Made by a program: the position numbers and the translations under genes
In this document: in pieces, positions 41,601 through 50,636 of the stretch
How the letters are laid out: every line of letters begins with the position of its first letter
Numbering within the stretch: position 1 is the stretch's first letter
The notes under the pieces: model-generated
What the model saw: the letters and a program-made list of their open reading frames with translations, nothing else
Database searches by the model: none
Told to the model about the DNA's origin: nothing
Assembly: GCF_002865605.1 (NCBI RefSeq)
Contig: NZ_CP025583.1
Location: forward strand, 848,501 to 912,500
Direction of reading: 5' to 3'
Source: Paracoccus jeotgali
Lineage (GTDB): Bacteria > Pseudomonadota > Alphaproteobacteria > Rhodobacterales > Rhodobacteraceae
Length of the DNA stretch: 64,000 nt

Positions 41601-42151
41601 ACCCGTCCCCGGTTCTCAACCTTCTTCGAGGTGATCTCGAGGCCGAGCTTCTTTTTCAGCGCCCCGGCCATCGCGCCGCGCACCGTGTGCGATTGCCAGC
41701 CCGTCGCTGCCATGATCTCCTCGATGGTCGCGCCGTCCGGCGCGCGAAGCATGGCGATCAGCGTGGCCTGCTTGGTGCCCTCGCGCGGCGTGCGCGTCTT
41801 TGGCGCGGCCTCCGGTTCGGTCGGAACGTCCTGCGCGAGAGTGTCGGTCGGCGCGTCCGTCGCGCCCGCAGGCGCGATGTTCGAGTCCTCGGGCTTGATG
41901 CCGATGGCGGCGAGGCCTGCGTCGGTAGCGACCAGCGTGACACCGTGGGCGTCGCCGGTCTCGCGCCAGACGGGCTCGCCCTTGCGCATGTCGGCTTCGA
42001 CCTCTTCGAGGAAGCCCTTGGTGAGCATCGCGCCGACCACCTTGGCGGCGGCCCCGCCGCGCAGGCTGTCGGGCAGCGGCAGGGCAATGCGGTCCTTATT
42101 CTGGGCCGCGCGGGACAGGATGATCGTCTGGGTGTCGGAAAGCTTGGTCAT
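41582..42151 (-). CDS. DUF3489 protein
   Basis: The 189-aa protein ends in the DUF3489 winged-helix domain (TKQATLIAMLRAPDGATIEE, then GWQSHTVRGAMAGALKKKLG). It starts with another HTH-like segment and has an acidic Pro/Ala linker. DUF3489 is common in alphaproteobacterial phage and plasmid islands, with a presumed DNA-binding role. It leads a three-gene minus-strand patch opposed to the rest of the phage. Confidence 0.88.
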   Translation of the reverse strand: MTKLSDTQTIILSRAAQNKDRIALPLPDSLRGGAAAKVVGAMLTKGFLEEVEADMRKGEPVWRETGDAHGVTLVATDAGLAAIGIKPEDSNIAPAGATDAPTDTLAQDVPTEPEAAPKTRTPREGTKQATLIAMLRAPDGATIEEIMAATGWQSHTVRGAMAGALKKKLGLEITSKKVENRGRVYRIER

Positions 42152-42246
42152 GAGGGTCGTCTCCGTTCTCGGACCGCGACCGTCGCGGTCTTCTACGATC
42201 CCAAGCCGCGCAGGGCGCGCGGCCGGAGTTCGGGCGAAGGCCGAGG

Positions 42247-42483
42247 TCAGATCAGCCCGAGATCCCGCAGGAGTGCTGCAGCATCAGGCAGCCGGTCGGT
42301 GGCGACATCGATGGCGATGGTCATGCTGTCGGCGGTGAGGCGCGCGGGAATGTCGGCTTCCTCGCGGAACGATGCTTCGATTTCGTCGAGAACCGCCGGG
42401 ATGCGGCTGGTGTCCCAGGGCTCGTTGAGGCCGCGAATGGCGATGCGGATGGTGCTGGTTTCCATGGCGTTGGCTCCTGTCAT
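42247..42483 (-). CDS. small conserved hypothetical protein
   Basis: The ATG at 42483 overlaps the stop of the upstream 89-aa gene (ATGA); an ATG at 42465 is possible. The 78-aa acidic protein has a beta-helix pattern (STIRIAIRGLNEPWDTSRIP then SMTIAIDVATDRLPDAAALL). No family is recognised. It is part of the minus-strand patch with DUF3489. Confidence 0.65.
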   Translation of the reverse strand: MTGANAMETSTIRIAIRGLNEPWDTSRIPAVLDEIEASFREEADIPARLTADSMTIAIDVATDRLPDAAALLRDLGLI

Positions 42484-42749
42484 TCGGCGTGCTCGCCTTC
42501 GCTGAAGGCGCTGTCGGTGATGCGCTTCAGGAGGCTTGCGTAATGCTCAAGCGTGCCGACATGGCCCCAATTCACCTCGTCGGGGTGGGCGTCGAAATGG
42601 TCGTCGCTCAGGCTCGACAAGCGGGCGAGCATCTCGTCGATCTCGGCCTTTTTGCCGATGAATGCGTTGAGCGCTGCCTCCTTGTTCCGCGCAGCCTTCT
42701 CTGCACGCAGTTGGTGGCGGGGTGTGGTGATCGGGTTCAGGCGGGTCAT
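42480..42749 (-). CDS. small helical hypothetical protein
   Basis: The 89-aa protein is helical and basic at the start (RHQLRAEKAARNKEAALNAF) and acidic at the end (SDSAFSEGEHAE-like tail). The function is unknown. It is the promoter-proximal gene of the minus-strand patch and is divergent from the terminase small-subunit gene across a 111-bp A/T-rich gap. Confidence 0.65.
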   Translation of the reverse strand: MTRLNPITTPRHQLRAEKAARNKEAALNAFIGKKAEIDEMLARLSSLSDDHFDAHPDEVNWGHVGTLEHYASLLKRITDSAFSEGEHAE

Positions 42750-42860
42750 CGCGGTCGCTCCGTGCTGAGTTGCATCGTTTTCGTAGGATCACGTTCGCTC
42801 TGGCGCAGAGGCTTATCAACTACATAAGCACATGATTTTGAATGATAATCGGAGCGCGCA

Positions 42861-43421
42861 ATGGAGGGTCTGAGCGAGCGCCAATACGCCGCCCGCGTCG
42901 GCCTTTCACGCGGGGCGATCCAGAAGGCCAAGGCCACGGGACGCGTGGTGCTGCACGGCGATGGCAGCATTGACGCGGTGGCCAGCGATGCCCTGCGCGC
43001 TGAGGCGACCGATCCGTCCAAGACACGGAAAGCACCGCAGCCAAAGCTCAAACCCGTCCCGGAGGCGGCGGTATCTGCCGTAGGCGAAACGCTGCGCGAA
43101 CAGGGAATGGCAGCCCCGCCTGTCGGCAGCGGCACCACGTTCCTGCAGGCAAAGACGGCCAATGAAGTGCTGAAGGCGCAGGAACGCCGTATCCGGCTGC
43201 AAAAGCTGAAGGGCGAGCTGATCGACCGGGCCCGCGCTCTGTCGCTGGTGTTTCGGCTGGCGCGGCAGGAGCGCGACGTCTGGGTGAACTGGCCCGCCCG
43301 TGCGGCGGCGTTGATGGCGGCTGATCTGGGTGTGGAGCCCGCAGCAATGCAGAAGGTTCTGGAGAAACATGTCCGTGCCCAGCTCGACGATCTTGCCGAG
43401 GTCAAACCCGATCTCCGGTGA
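42861..43421 (+). CDS. terminase small subunit (Nu1-like)
   Basis: The 186-aa protein has a DNA-binding helix-turn-helix at the N-terminus (SERQYAARVGLSRGAIQKAK), a linker and a helical C-terminal half (NEVLKAQERRIRLQKLKGEL). This matches lambda Nu1-like proteins that recognise the packaging site. The GpA-type large subunit follows directly. Confidence 0.85.
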   Translation: MEGLSERQYAARVGLSRGAIQKAKATGRVVLHGDGSIDAVASDALRAEATDPSKTRKAPQPKLKPVPEAAVSAVGETLREQGMAAPPVGSGTTFLQAKTANEVLKAQERRIRLQKLKGELIDRARALSLVFRLARQERDVWVNWPARAAALMAADLGVEPAAMQKVLEKHVRAQLDDLAEVKPDLR

Positions 43422-43431
43422 AACGGACGAC

Positions 43432-45372
43432 ATGCTGGAATTTGACGGCGCTGCGGAAATCCTGCGCGCCTGGGGTGCTGGCCTCACGCCGGATCCGGAC
43501 CTGACCGTGTCCGAATGGGCGGACAGGCACCGGATGCTCTCGGGCCGCGCGTCAGCTGAACCGGGCCGGTATCGAACCGCGCGCACGCCCTACATGGGCG
43601 AGATCATGGATCGGTTGTCTCCTGGCGATCCGACACAGCGGATCGTGTTCATGAAGGCCGCGCAGGTCGGTGCGACAGAGGCAGGTAACAACTGGATCGG
43701 CTTTGCGATCCACCAGGCGCCGGGCCCGATGCTCGCGGTGCAGCCGACGGTGGAACTGGCCAAGCGGAACTCGAGGCAGCGGATCGATCCGCTGATCGAC
43801 GAAAGCCCGGAGTTGCGGCAGCGGGTGAAACCCGCGCGCTCGCGTGACGCGGGCAATACGATGCTGTCCAAGGAATTCGCGGGCGGCATCCTGATCATGA
43901 CCGGGGCGAACTCGGCCGTAGGTCTCCGCTCGACCCCGGCGCGGTACATCTTCCTCGACGAGGTCGATGCCTATCCAGCCTCGGCCGACGAGGAAGGCGA
44001 TCCGGTCACGCTGGCCGAGGCCCGGTCGTTGACCTTCGCCCACAGGCGCAAGGTGTTTCTGGTTTCGACGCCGACCATTCGGGGGATGAGCCGGATCGAG
44101 CGGGACTATGAGGCCAGTGACCAGCGCCGGTTCTTCGTGCCCTGTCCGCATTGCGGCGCGATGCAGTGGCTCAAATTCGAACGGCTGCGTTGGGAAAAAG
44201 GGCAGCCGGAGATGGCTGAATATCACTGCGAGGGCTGCGACCAGCCCATCGCAGAGCACCACAAGACGGCGATGCTGGAAGCAGGCGAATGGCGCGCGAC
44301 GGCCGTTGCGGCTGATCCCGGTACCGTTGGTTATCACCTCTCGGCCCTCTATTCGCCGATCGGCTGGCTGAGCTGGGAGCGGATTGTGCGGGCCTGGGAC
44401 GCGGCGCAAGGGTCGGACGAGGCGATCAAGGCGTTCCGCAACACGATCCTCGGCGAGACATGGGTCGAGACCGGCGAAGCCCCTGACTGGCAGAGGCTCT
44501 ATGACCAGCGCGAACGCTGGAAACCGGGCGTTGTCCCGGCGGGCGGGTTGTTCCTGACCGCCGGTGCCGACGTCCAGAAAGACCGGATCGAGGTCGATGT
44601 CTGGGCCTGGGGCCGTGGGCTGGAAAGCTGGCTGGTTGATCACATCGTGATCGAGGGCGGGCCCGACCGGCATGAGGCTTGGGGCGACCTGACCGAACTG
44701 CTTGGCAAGACATGGCCACATGAACGCGGCGCGCATCTGAAGATCGCGCGACTTGCCATCGATACCGGCTACGAGGCTCCGGCGGTCTATGGCTGGTCGC
44801 GGGCGCAAGGGTTTGCACAGGTCGCACCAGTCAAGGGCGTCGAAGGCTTCAATCGCGCCAGCCCGGTGTCGGGCCCAACTTATGTGGACGCGACCGAGGG
44901 CGGCAAGCGTCTGCGCCGAGGTGCACGCCTCTGGACCGTGGCGGTGTCGACCTTCAAGGCCGAGACCTATCGCTTCCTGCGGCTCGAGCGGCCGACCGAG
45001 GAGGAAATTGCCGCCGGGGCGGCATTCTCACCCGGCACGGTTCACCTGCCGCACTGGATCGAAAACGAATGGCTGAAGCAGTTCGTCGCCGAGCAACTGG
45101 TCACCGTGCGCAGGAAGCGCGGCTTCGCCCGGCTGGAATGGCAGAAGCTTCGGGAACGCAACGAGGCGCTGGACTGCAGGGTCTATGCCCGCGCTGCCGC
45201 TTGGATCGCGGGCGCGGATCGCTGGACCGACGAGAAATGGCGCGACCTCGAGGATCAGCTTGGGGTCATCGACGCCTCTGCGGATCCGGCGGGGCAGATC
45301 AACAGGCAAACGCAGACGTCGCAGGGCAAACGCCGATCCGACTGGCTCGGACGGCGCGGAGGGTGGTTTTGA
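43432..45372 (+). CDS. terminase large subunit, GpA family
   Basis: The ATG at 43432 follows the small subunit by 10 bp; an ATG at 43369 inside it is possible. The product is about 646 aa. The ATPase has a deviant Walker A (FMKAAQVGATEAGNNW) and Walker B (YIFLDEVDAYP). A zinc motif (PCPHCGAM then HCEGCDQP) and the nuclease region (FLTAGADVQKDRIEVDVWAW) follow. It packages phage DNA into proheads and cuts it. Confidence 0.95.
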   Translation: MLEFDGAAEILRAWGAGLTPDPDLTVSEWADRHRMLSGRASAEPGRYRTARTPYMGEIMDRLSPGDPTQRIVFMKAAQVGATEAGNNWIGFAIHQAPGPMLAVQPTVELAKRNSRQRIDPLIDESPELRQRVKPARSRDAGNTMLSKEFAGGILIMTGANSAVGLRSTPARYIFLDEVDAYPASADEEGDPVTLAEARSLTFAHRRKVFLVSTPTIRGMSRIERDYEASDQRRFFVPCPHCGAMQWLKFERLRWEKGQPEMAEYHCEGCDQPIAEHHKTAMLEAGEWRATAVAADPGTVGYHLSALYSPIGWLSWERIVRAWDAAQGSDEAIKAFRNTILGETWVETGEAPDWQRLYDQRERWKPGVVPAGGLFLTAGADVQKDRIEVDVWAWGRGLESWLVDHIVIEGGPDRHEAWGDLTELLGKTWPHERGAHLKIARLAIDTGYEAPAVYGWSRAQGFAQVAPVKGVEGFNRASPVSGPTYVDATEGGKRLRRGARLWTVAVSTFKAETYRFLRLERPTEEEIAAGAAFSPGTVHLPHWIENEWLKQFVAEQLVTVRRKRGFARLEWQKLRERNEALDCRVYARAAAWIAGADRWTDEKWRDLEDQLGVIDASADPAGQINRQTQTSQGKRRSDWLGRRGGWF

Positions 45373-45374
45373 AC

Positions 45375-45584
45375 ATGACGGATTGGACGGAAACCGAACT
45401 TTTTGCGCTGCGCCGCGCCTATGCCAGCGGCACGACCCGGGTCAGCTATGACGGAAAATCCGTGGACTATGGCTCGGCCGAGGATCTGCTGGCGCGCATC
45501 CGCACCATCGAACGCGCCATCGCCGGGACGACAAATCCATTGCCGATCGCCGGGCTCGCGGGCTTCTCGCGCGGAGATCGCTGA
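45375..45584 (+). CDS. gpW-like head-tail joining protein
   Basis: The 69-aa protein opens with MTDWTETELFALRRAYASG and contains GSAEDLLARIRTIERAI, the pattern of gpW-type connectors between terminase and portal genes in lambda-like phages. The stop shares one base with the portal ATG. Confidence 0.85.
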   Translation: MTDWTETELFALRRAYASGTTRVSYDGKSVDYGSAEDLLARIRTIERAIAGTTNPLPIAGLAGFSRGDR

Positions 45585-47140
45585 TGTCGGCGAACTGGTT
45601 TGACCATGCGATTGCCACGGTGGCTCCGCGCGCAGCGGCGCGCCGCGTTCTTGCCAGGCAGGCGTTTGGAACCCTGACGCGGGGCTACGATGGTGCCGCG
45701 AAGGGGCGGCGCACTGAAGGCTGGCGCGCGCCAGGCACTTCGGCTGACACAGAAGTCGGCGTGGCCGGGGCGCTCTTGCGCGACCGGATGCGCGATCTGG
45801 TGCGCAACAACCCGCACGCGGCCAAGGCCGTGGCGGTGCTGGTGAACAACATCATCGGAGCGGGCATCATGCCCCGGGCGGCCAGCGGTAATGACAAGCT
45901 GGACCGAAAGGTCGATGCACTCTTCGCGCGGTGGTCGGACGCCGCTGACGCGGACGGTCAGCTCGACTTCTACGGGCTGCAAACCCTGATCTGCCGCGAG
46001 ATGGTCGAAGCGGGCGAGGTTTTGGTGCGCCGACGCCTGCGCCGGGCGAGCGACGGCTTGCCTGTCCCGCTGCAATTGCAGGTGCTTGAGGCCGACTTCC
46101 TCGACGCCACCAAATCAGGCGCGCTCGGTGCAGGACGCCTGGTGCAGGGGATAGAGTTTGACCCGCTCGGAAAACGTCGGGCTTATTGGTTGCACGCCGA
46201 ACATCCGGGCGATGCCTATGGCGCGATGCAGAACGGTCTGCAGAGCCGCCCGGTGCCGGCCAGCGAGATCGCCCATGTGTATGAGAAGCAGCGCACACAG
46301 GCGCGCGGCGTGCCCTGGGGCGCGCCGGTGATCCGCAGCTTGCGCGATCTTGACGACTATGAGGTTGCCGAACTGGTCCGAAAGAAAACTGAGGCCTGCG
46401 TGACCGCCATCGTCTTCGGCGATGACGAGGCGCAGCAGGGCATCGCGCCGTCTGTGGTCGATGCCGATGGCAACCGGGTCGAGCAGTTCGAACCGGGCCT
46501 TATCGCCTATGCGCGCGGGGGCAAGGATATCCGGTTCAACCAGCCCTCGGCCACGGGTGGCTATGGCGAATACAAGCGGGCGAGCCTGCACACGATCTCG
46601 GCCGGGTTCCGGGTGCCCTATGAATTGCTGACCGGCGATCTCAGCCAGGTGAACTATTCCTCGATCCGGGCGGGGCTCGTGGAGTTCCGCCGCCAGATCG
46701 ACGCCGTGCAATGGCAGCTGTTCATTCCGATGTTCTGCGCCCCGGTTTGGCGCTGGTTCACCGAGGCCGCGTGGGCCGCAGGGCAGATCCCATCGCCGGA
46801 CGTACCGGTCGAATGGTCGCCGCCCAAGTTCGAAGCGATCGATCCGCAGAAGGACGCAATGGCCAACCTGCTGTCGATCCGCTCCGGCACCATGACGCTG
46901 GCCGAGGTAATCGCCCGGCAGGGGCGCAACCCTGACGCCGTGCTAGCGGAAATCGCCGCCACAAACGCCAAGCTTGATGCACTCGGGCTGGTGCTCGACA
47001 GCGATCCGCGCCGCGTCACCAAGACCGGCAGCGCACAGACCAGCGATCCGGCGAATGATCCTGCCAATGACCCGGCGAGCGATCCGGAAGCCGACTCCAA
47101 TACGGACCCGGCGCGGCCCGACTCCGACGAACAGGACTGA
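45584..47140 (+). CDS. phage portal protein, lambda gpB family
   Basis: The 518-aa protein forms the ring at the DNA-entry vertex. Lambda-type portal features include RDLVRNNPHAAKAVAVLVNN near residue 75, VLEADFLD and PYELLTGDLSQVNYSS, with an Asp/Pro-rich disordered tail after residue 480. It lies 5 bp before the protease-capsid fusion. Confidence 0.95.
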   Translation: MSANWFDHAIATVAPRAAARRVLARQAFGTLTRGYDGAAKGRRTEGWRAPGTSADTEVGVAGALLRDRMRDLVRNNPHAAKAVAVLVNNIIGAGIMPRAASGNDKLDRKVDALFARWSDAADADGQLDFYGLQTLICREMVEAGEVLVRRRLRRASDGLPVPLQLQVLEADFLDATKSGALGAGRLVQGIEFDPLGKRRAYWLHAEHPGDAYGAMQNGLQSRPVPASEIAHVYEKQRTQARGVPWGAPVIRSLRDLDDYEVAELVRKKTEACVTAIVFGDDEAQQGIAPSVVDADGNRVEQFEPGLIAYARGGKDIRFNQPSATGGYGEYKRASLHTISAGFRVPYELLTGDLSQVNYSSIRAGLVEFRRQIDAVQWQLFIPMFCAPVWRWFTEAAWAAGQIPSPDVPVEWSPPKFEAIDPQKDAMANLLSIRSGTMTLAEVIARQGRNPDAVLAEIAATNAKLDALGLVLDSDPRRVTKTGSAQTSDPANDPANDPASDPEADSNTDPARPDSDEQD

Positions 47141-47145
47141 CCAAC

Positions 47146-49200
47146 ATGGACACGATGATCGAATTACCGGCCCTGCGCCGGTCGGCGGAGCTTGCGCCAA
47201 ACTCAGCTGATACTGACGCCCGCACCGTTGAGGTGATCTGGTCGGCGGGCGCGCGTGTTCGCCGGTCGACCTTATTCGGCGAGCCCTATGACGAAGAGCT
47301 GAGCCTCGACCCGACCCATGTGCGGCTTGATCGTCTGAACGCGGGCGCGCCCTTCCTGAAGGTGCATGAGATCGACACGCTCGACGCCGTGATCGGCTCG
47401 GTCGTGCCGGGTTCGGCGCGTATCGAAAACGGTCGCGGCATTGCGCAGGTCAGGATTAGTGAGCGCGCGGACGTCGAACCGATCTGGCGGGACATCCAGG
47501 CCGGGCACATCCGCGCGGTCTCCATCGGCTACCAGGTCCATCGCTTCGAAGTGTCCAAACCTGAAGCGGCCCGAGAACTCTGGCGGGCGGTCGACTGGAC
47601 GCCCTTCGAGGTGTCCGCCGTGCCCGTTGGGGCAGATCCCGCCGCAGGGTTTCGCGCCCAATCCCCACTTCACGACTGCGTCCTCCATCGCCGGGACGTC
47701 CCAGCCACCCAAACAGGAGCCATCCCGATGACGGACAAACCCAACGCCCCGGCCGCAGAGGCCAAAGATCAGCCCAGCGACCCAATCGCGACCGAGGACA
47801 CTACCATGACTGAACCGAAGACGCCTGTGGCCGAACCGAAAGCTGTTGCCAGCGAAACCCGCGCGCAGCCGAAGCCGCAGAAGGCCGACACTGCGGCCGC
47901 ACCCGATACCGAAGCCGTCGCGACCCGGGCCCGCGACACCGAACGCGACCGAGTCTCCACGATCTATGACCTGGCGGGCCGCCTGAACCTCGAGCGCAGC
48001 TTTGCCGAGGATTTGGTCAAGCGCGGGACCGAAATCGGCGAAGCACGCCGTCTGATCCTCGATCAGGTCGCCGCCAAATCTGGGGAAACCCGCACCTTCA
48101 GCCAGGTGTCGATCCCGCTAGGTGGCCGAGATGAGCAAATCACCCGCCGCGATGCTGTGGCGAATGCGCTGCTGCACCGCTATAGCCCGACGCTCTTCAC
48201 TCTGGAAGATCCCGCCCGCCAGTATCGTGGCATGACGCTCATGGAACTGGCCCGCGAAAGCCTCGGAAATGCGGGCGTGAACACGCGCGGCCTGTCGCGT
48301 GACGAGGTGGCAACGCGCGCGCTGCATTCGACCTCGGACTTCCCCGAGATCCTGTCGGCGGTCACCAATAAGACCTTGCGCCAGGCCTATGATGCCTATC
48401 CCCGGACCTTCATGCTGTTCTGCCGTCAGGTGCTGGCCACCGACTTCAAGGCGATGCACCGGGTCCAGCTCGGCGAAGCGCCGCAACTTCTGGAGGTCAG
48501 CGAGAGCGGCGAGTTCAAGCGCGGCACGCTCGGCGAGAGCAAGGAAAGCTACAAGGTCAAGACCTATGGCCGGGTCGTCGCCATCACGCGCCAGACGCTG
48601 ATCAACGACGATCTCGACGCCTTCACCCGGATCCCGGCGATGTATGGCAACTCGATCGCGCAACTGGAGTCGGACGTGGTCTGGGGCATCATCACCGCCA
48701 ACCCGGCAATGGCCGATGGCAACGCGCTGTTCCACACCACCCACAAGAACCTCGCAGGCACCGGGGCGGCGCTGGCGGTCGAGGCGGTTGGTGCGGCCCG
48801 CGCTGCCATGGCCAAGCAGACCGGCCTCGACAAGAAGACGGTGCTGAACGTCCGGCCCGCCTTCCTGATCGTGCCCGCATCGCTCGAATTGAAGGCAGAG
48901 CAGATGGTCGCCCAGAACCTAGTGCCCGCAGCGACGTCGAACGTCGTGCCGCAGTCAATCCGGACGCTCGCGCCGATCAGCGAGCCCCGGCTCGATGCGG
49001 CGAGCGAGACCGCTTGGTATCTGGCGGCCAGCCCGAACCAGATTGACACCATCGAGTACGCTTATCTCGAGGGCCAGCAGGGCGCATACATCGAAACCCG
49101 CAACGGCTTCGACGTCGACGGGGTCGAGATCAAGTGCCGCCTCGACTTCGGCGCCAAGGCCATCGACTGGCGCGGTCTTTACAAGAACCCGGGCGCATAA
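47146..49200 (+). CDS. prohead protease - major capsid protein fusion
   Basis: The 684-aa protein joins a caudoviral prohead protease (residues 1-175) to an HK97/Mu-like capsid (about 330-684). The catalytic His is in LKVHEIDTLD near residue 73 and the Ser in RAVSIGYQV near 125. A Pro/Ala-rich linker (about 195-275) probably acts as scaffold. Capsid features include NDDLDAFTRIPAMYG and TTHKNLAGTGAAL. An internal ATG at 47728 with AGGAG upstream could make a protease-free form. Self-cleavage is expected during assembly. Confidence 0.92.
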   Translation: MDTMIELPALRRSAELAPNSADTDARTVEVIWSAGARVRRSTLFGEPYDEELSLDPTHVRLDRLNAGAPFLKVHEIDTLDAVIGSVVPGSARIENGRGIAQVRISERADVEPIWRDIQAGHIRAVSIGYQVHRFEVSKPEAARELWRAVDWTPFEVSAVPVGADPAAGFRAQSPLHDCVLHRRDVPATQTGAIPMTDKPNAPAAEAKDQPSDPIATEDTTMTEPKTPVAEPKAVASETRAQPKPQKADTAAAPDTEAVATRARDTERDRVSTIYDLAGRLNLERSFAEDLVKRGTEIGEARRLILDQVAAKSGETRTFSQVSIPLGGRDEQITRRDAVANALLHRYSPTLFTLEDPARQYRGMTLMELARESLGNAGVNTRGLSRDEVATRALHSTSDFPEILSAVTNKTLRQAYDAYPRTFMLFCRQVLATDFKAMHRVQLGEAPQLLEVSESGEFKRGTLGESKESYKVKTYGRVVAITRQTLINDDLDAFTRIPAMYGNSIAQLESDVVWGIITANPAMADGNALFHTTHKNLAGTGAALAVEAVGAARAAMAKQTGLDKKTVLNVRPAFLIVPASLELKAEQMVAQNLVPAATSNVVPQSIRTLAPISEPRLDAASETAWYLAASPNQIDTIEYAYLEGQQGAYIETRNGFDVDGVEIKCRLDFGAKAIDWRGLYKNPGA

Positions 49201-49229
49201 CCGGGTCATCCCTGACATCTCACCTCCGC

Positions 49230-49253
49230 CGGGCGGCCCAATCGGGCCGCCCG
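49230..49253 (+). terminator. strong hairpin after the capsid gene
   Basis: CGGGCGGCCC-AATC-GGGCCGCCCG is a perfect 10-bp stem followed by GTTCCCTTTT. The interrupted T-run suggests partial termination or protection of the capsid mRNA, which would raise capsid output over the genes behind it. Confidence 0.6.
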
Positions 49254-49277
49254 TTCCCTTTTGCAAAGGATCCCGCA

Positions 49278-49613
49278 ATGAAAAACTACGTGCAGCCCGG
49301 CAACACCATCACCCTGACCGCACCCTATGCGGTCTCATCCGGCGACGGCCTGCTTGTCGGCTCCATTTTCGGCGTGGCCTCCGGGGATGCTGCCAACGCC
49401 GAAACGGTCGAGGCCGCGCTCGTCGGCATCTTCGACCTGAAGAAGGTCGCCAGCCAAGCCTGGTCCGCCGGTGACAAAGTCTATTGGGACAACACCAACA
49501 AGGAAGCCACCAAGACCGCCACAGCGAACACGCTCATCGGTGTGGCGACCGAAGCTGTCGCTGGCGGCGCGGGCGACCTGATCGGCCGGGTGCGCCTGAA
49601 CGCGAGCTTCTGA
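49278..49613 (+). CDS. DUF2190 capsid decoration-like protein
   Basis: The 111-aa protein is beta-rich and small, with NTITLTAPYAVSSGDGLLVG and the typical DKVYWDNTNKEAT segment of DUF2190. Such proteins usually follow the capsid gene and may decorate the head. An AAGGATC box precedes the ATG at 49278. Confidence 0.9.
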   Translation: MKNYVQPGNTITLTAPYAVSSGDGLLVGSIFGVASGDAANAETVEAALVGIFDLKKVASQAWSAGDKVYWDNTNKEATKTATANTLIGVATEAVAGGAGDLIGRVRLNASF

Positions 49614-49924
49614 TGACGGCATTTACCGCCGTCGTTGATGCGCTGTACGCGGATCCCAACATCGGACGAGAGGCGGTCTACACTTCCGATGGCGGCGCAC
49701 CCGTTCTGGTGCGCGTTGTTTCCCGGCAGGCTGATGCGATCACCGACTTCGGCGACGCGCGGCTCTGGTCGGAAACGACCCGGGTCGATCTACGCGTCGC
49801 GGAGGTTCCGGCCCCACGTCCGGGCGACCGATTGGAAGTCGACGGCGAAGCCTTCCTTATTCAGGGCGAGCCCACCCGCGACCGGGAACGGTTGGTTTGG
49901 ACTGTGGACCTGAGGCCCGCGTGA
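49613..49924 (+). CDS. head-tail attachment protein (gpFII-like)
   Basis: The 103-aa protein overlaps the DUF2190 stop by one base. It is beta-rich (RVDLRVAEVPAPRPGDRLEV) and fits FII-type head-tail connectors by size and gene order. The next start, a GTG, overlaps its stop. Confidence 0.8.
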   Translation: MTAFTAVVDALYADPNIGREAVYTSDGGAPVLVRVVSRQADAITDFGDARLWSETTRVDLRVAEVPAPRPGDRLEVDGEAFLIQGEPTRDRERLVWTVDLRPA

Positions 49925-50547
49925 AACTGAAGGTCGACATCGATCCGGACATCGTGGCCATGATGGCAGCCGAGGTCGCGGCGGGCGAACGCGCCGTGAC
50001 AGCTGCCATGCGCGAGGCCGGGAGCGGGCTCAAGACTGCCTGGCGCACACAAATTACCGGCGCGGGGCTTGGGCGACGGCTTGCCAACTCGATCCGTAAC
50101 CAGAACTTCCCGCGGTCGGGCGAAAGCCTTGATGCGGCGGCATTGGTCTGGTCCAAAGCCCCGGTGATCGTCGGCGCTCACGATACCGGCCCGCTGATCC
50201 GCTCGAAGGACGGCTTCTGGCTGGCAATCCCGCTGCCCGCCGCAGGCAAATCCACGCGCGGCGGCCGGATCAACCCCGGCGAATGGGAACGGCGGCGCGG
50301 TCTGCGCCTGCGGTTTGTCTATCGCCGGACGGGTCCGAGCCTGCTGGTGGCGGAGGGACGGCTGAACACCAAGGGCCAAGCGGTGGTGTCGCGCTCGAAG
50401 ACCGGGCGCGGAAAGGTCACCGCGCCGATCTTCTTGCTGGTGCCGCAGGTGAAGTTGCCGAAGCGGCTGGATCTCGCGCGGGATGCAGACCGGGCGTTGG
50501 ACATGGTGCCGGGGCTGATCGTGGCGAATTGGGTGGAAGCGAGATAG
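49921..50547 (+). CDS. minor tail/connector protein (DUF6441-like)
   Basis: The GTG at 49921 overlaps the previous stop. The product is about 208 aa with a helical N-terminus (AAGERAVTAAMREAGSGL) and a basic middle (GEWERRRGLRLRFVYRRTG). It matches DUF6441-type phage proteins in size and place; a role in tail completion is likely but unproven. Confidence 0.8.
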   Translation: MKLKVDIDPDIVAMMAAEVAAGERAVTAAMREAGSGLKTAWRTQITGAGLGRRLANSIRNQNFPRSGESLDAAALVWSKAPVIVGAHDTGPLIRSKDGFWLAIPLPAAGKSTRGGRINPGEWERRRGLRLRFVYRRTGPSLLVAEGRLNTKGQAVVSRSKTGRGKVTAPIFLLVPQVKLPKRLDLARDADRALDMVPGLIVANWVEAR

Positions 50548-50636
50548 ACAGCGCCCCAAACCAACATCGACGCGAAGCCCGCGATCCGATATGCGCTTGA
50601 GATAGATTGGGATATCGCCTTCGATGGAAACGAATA

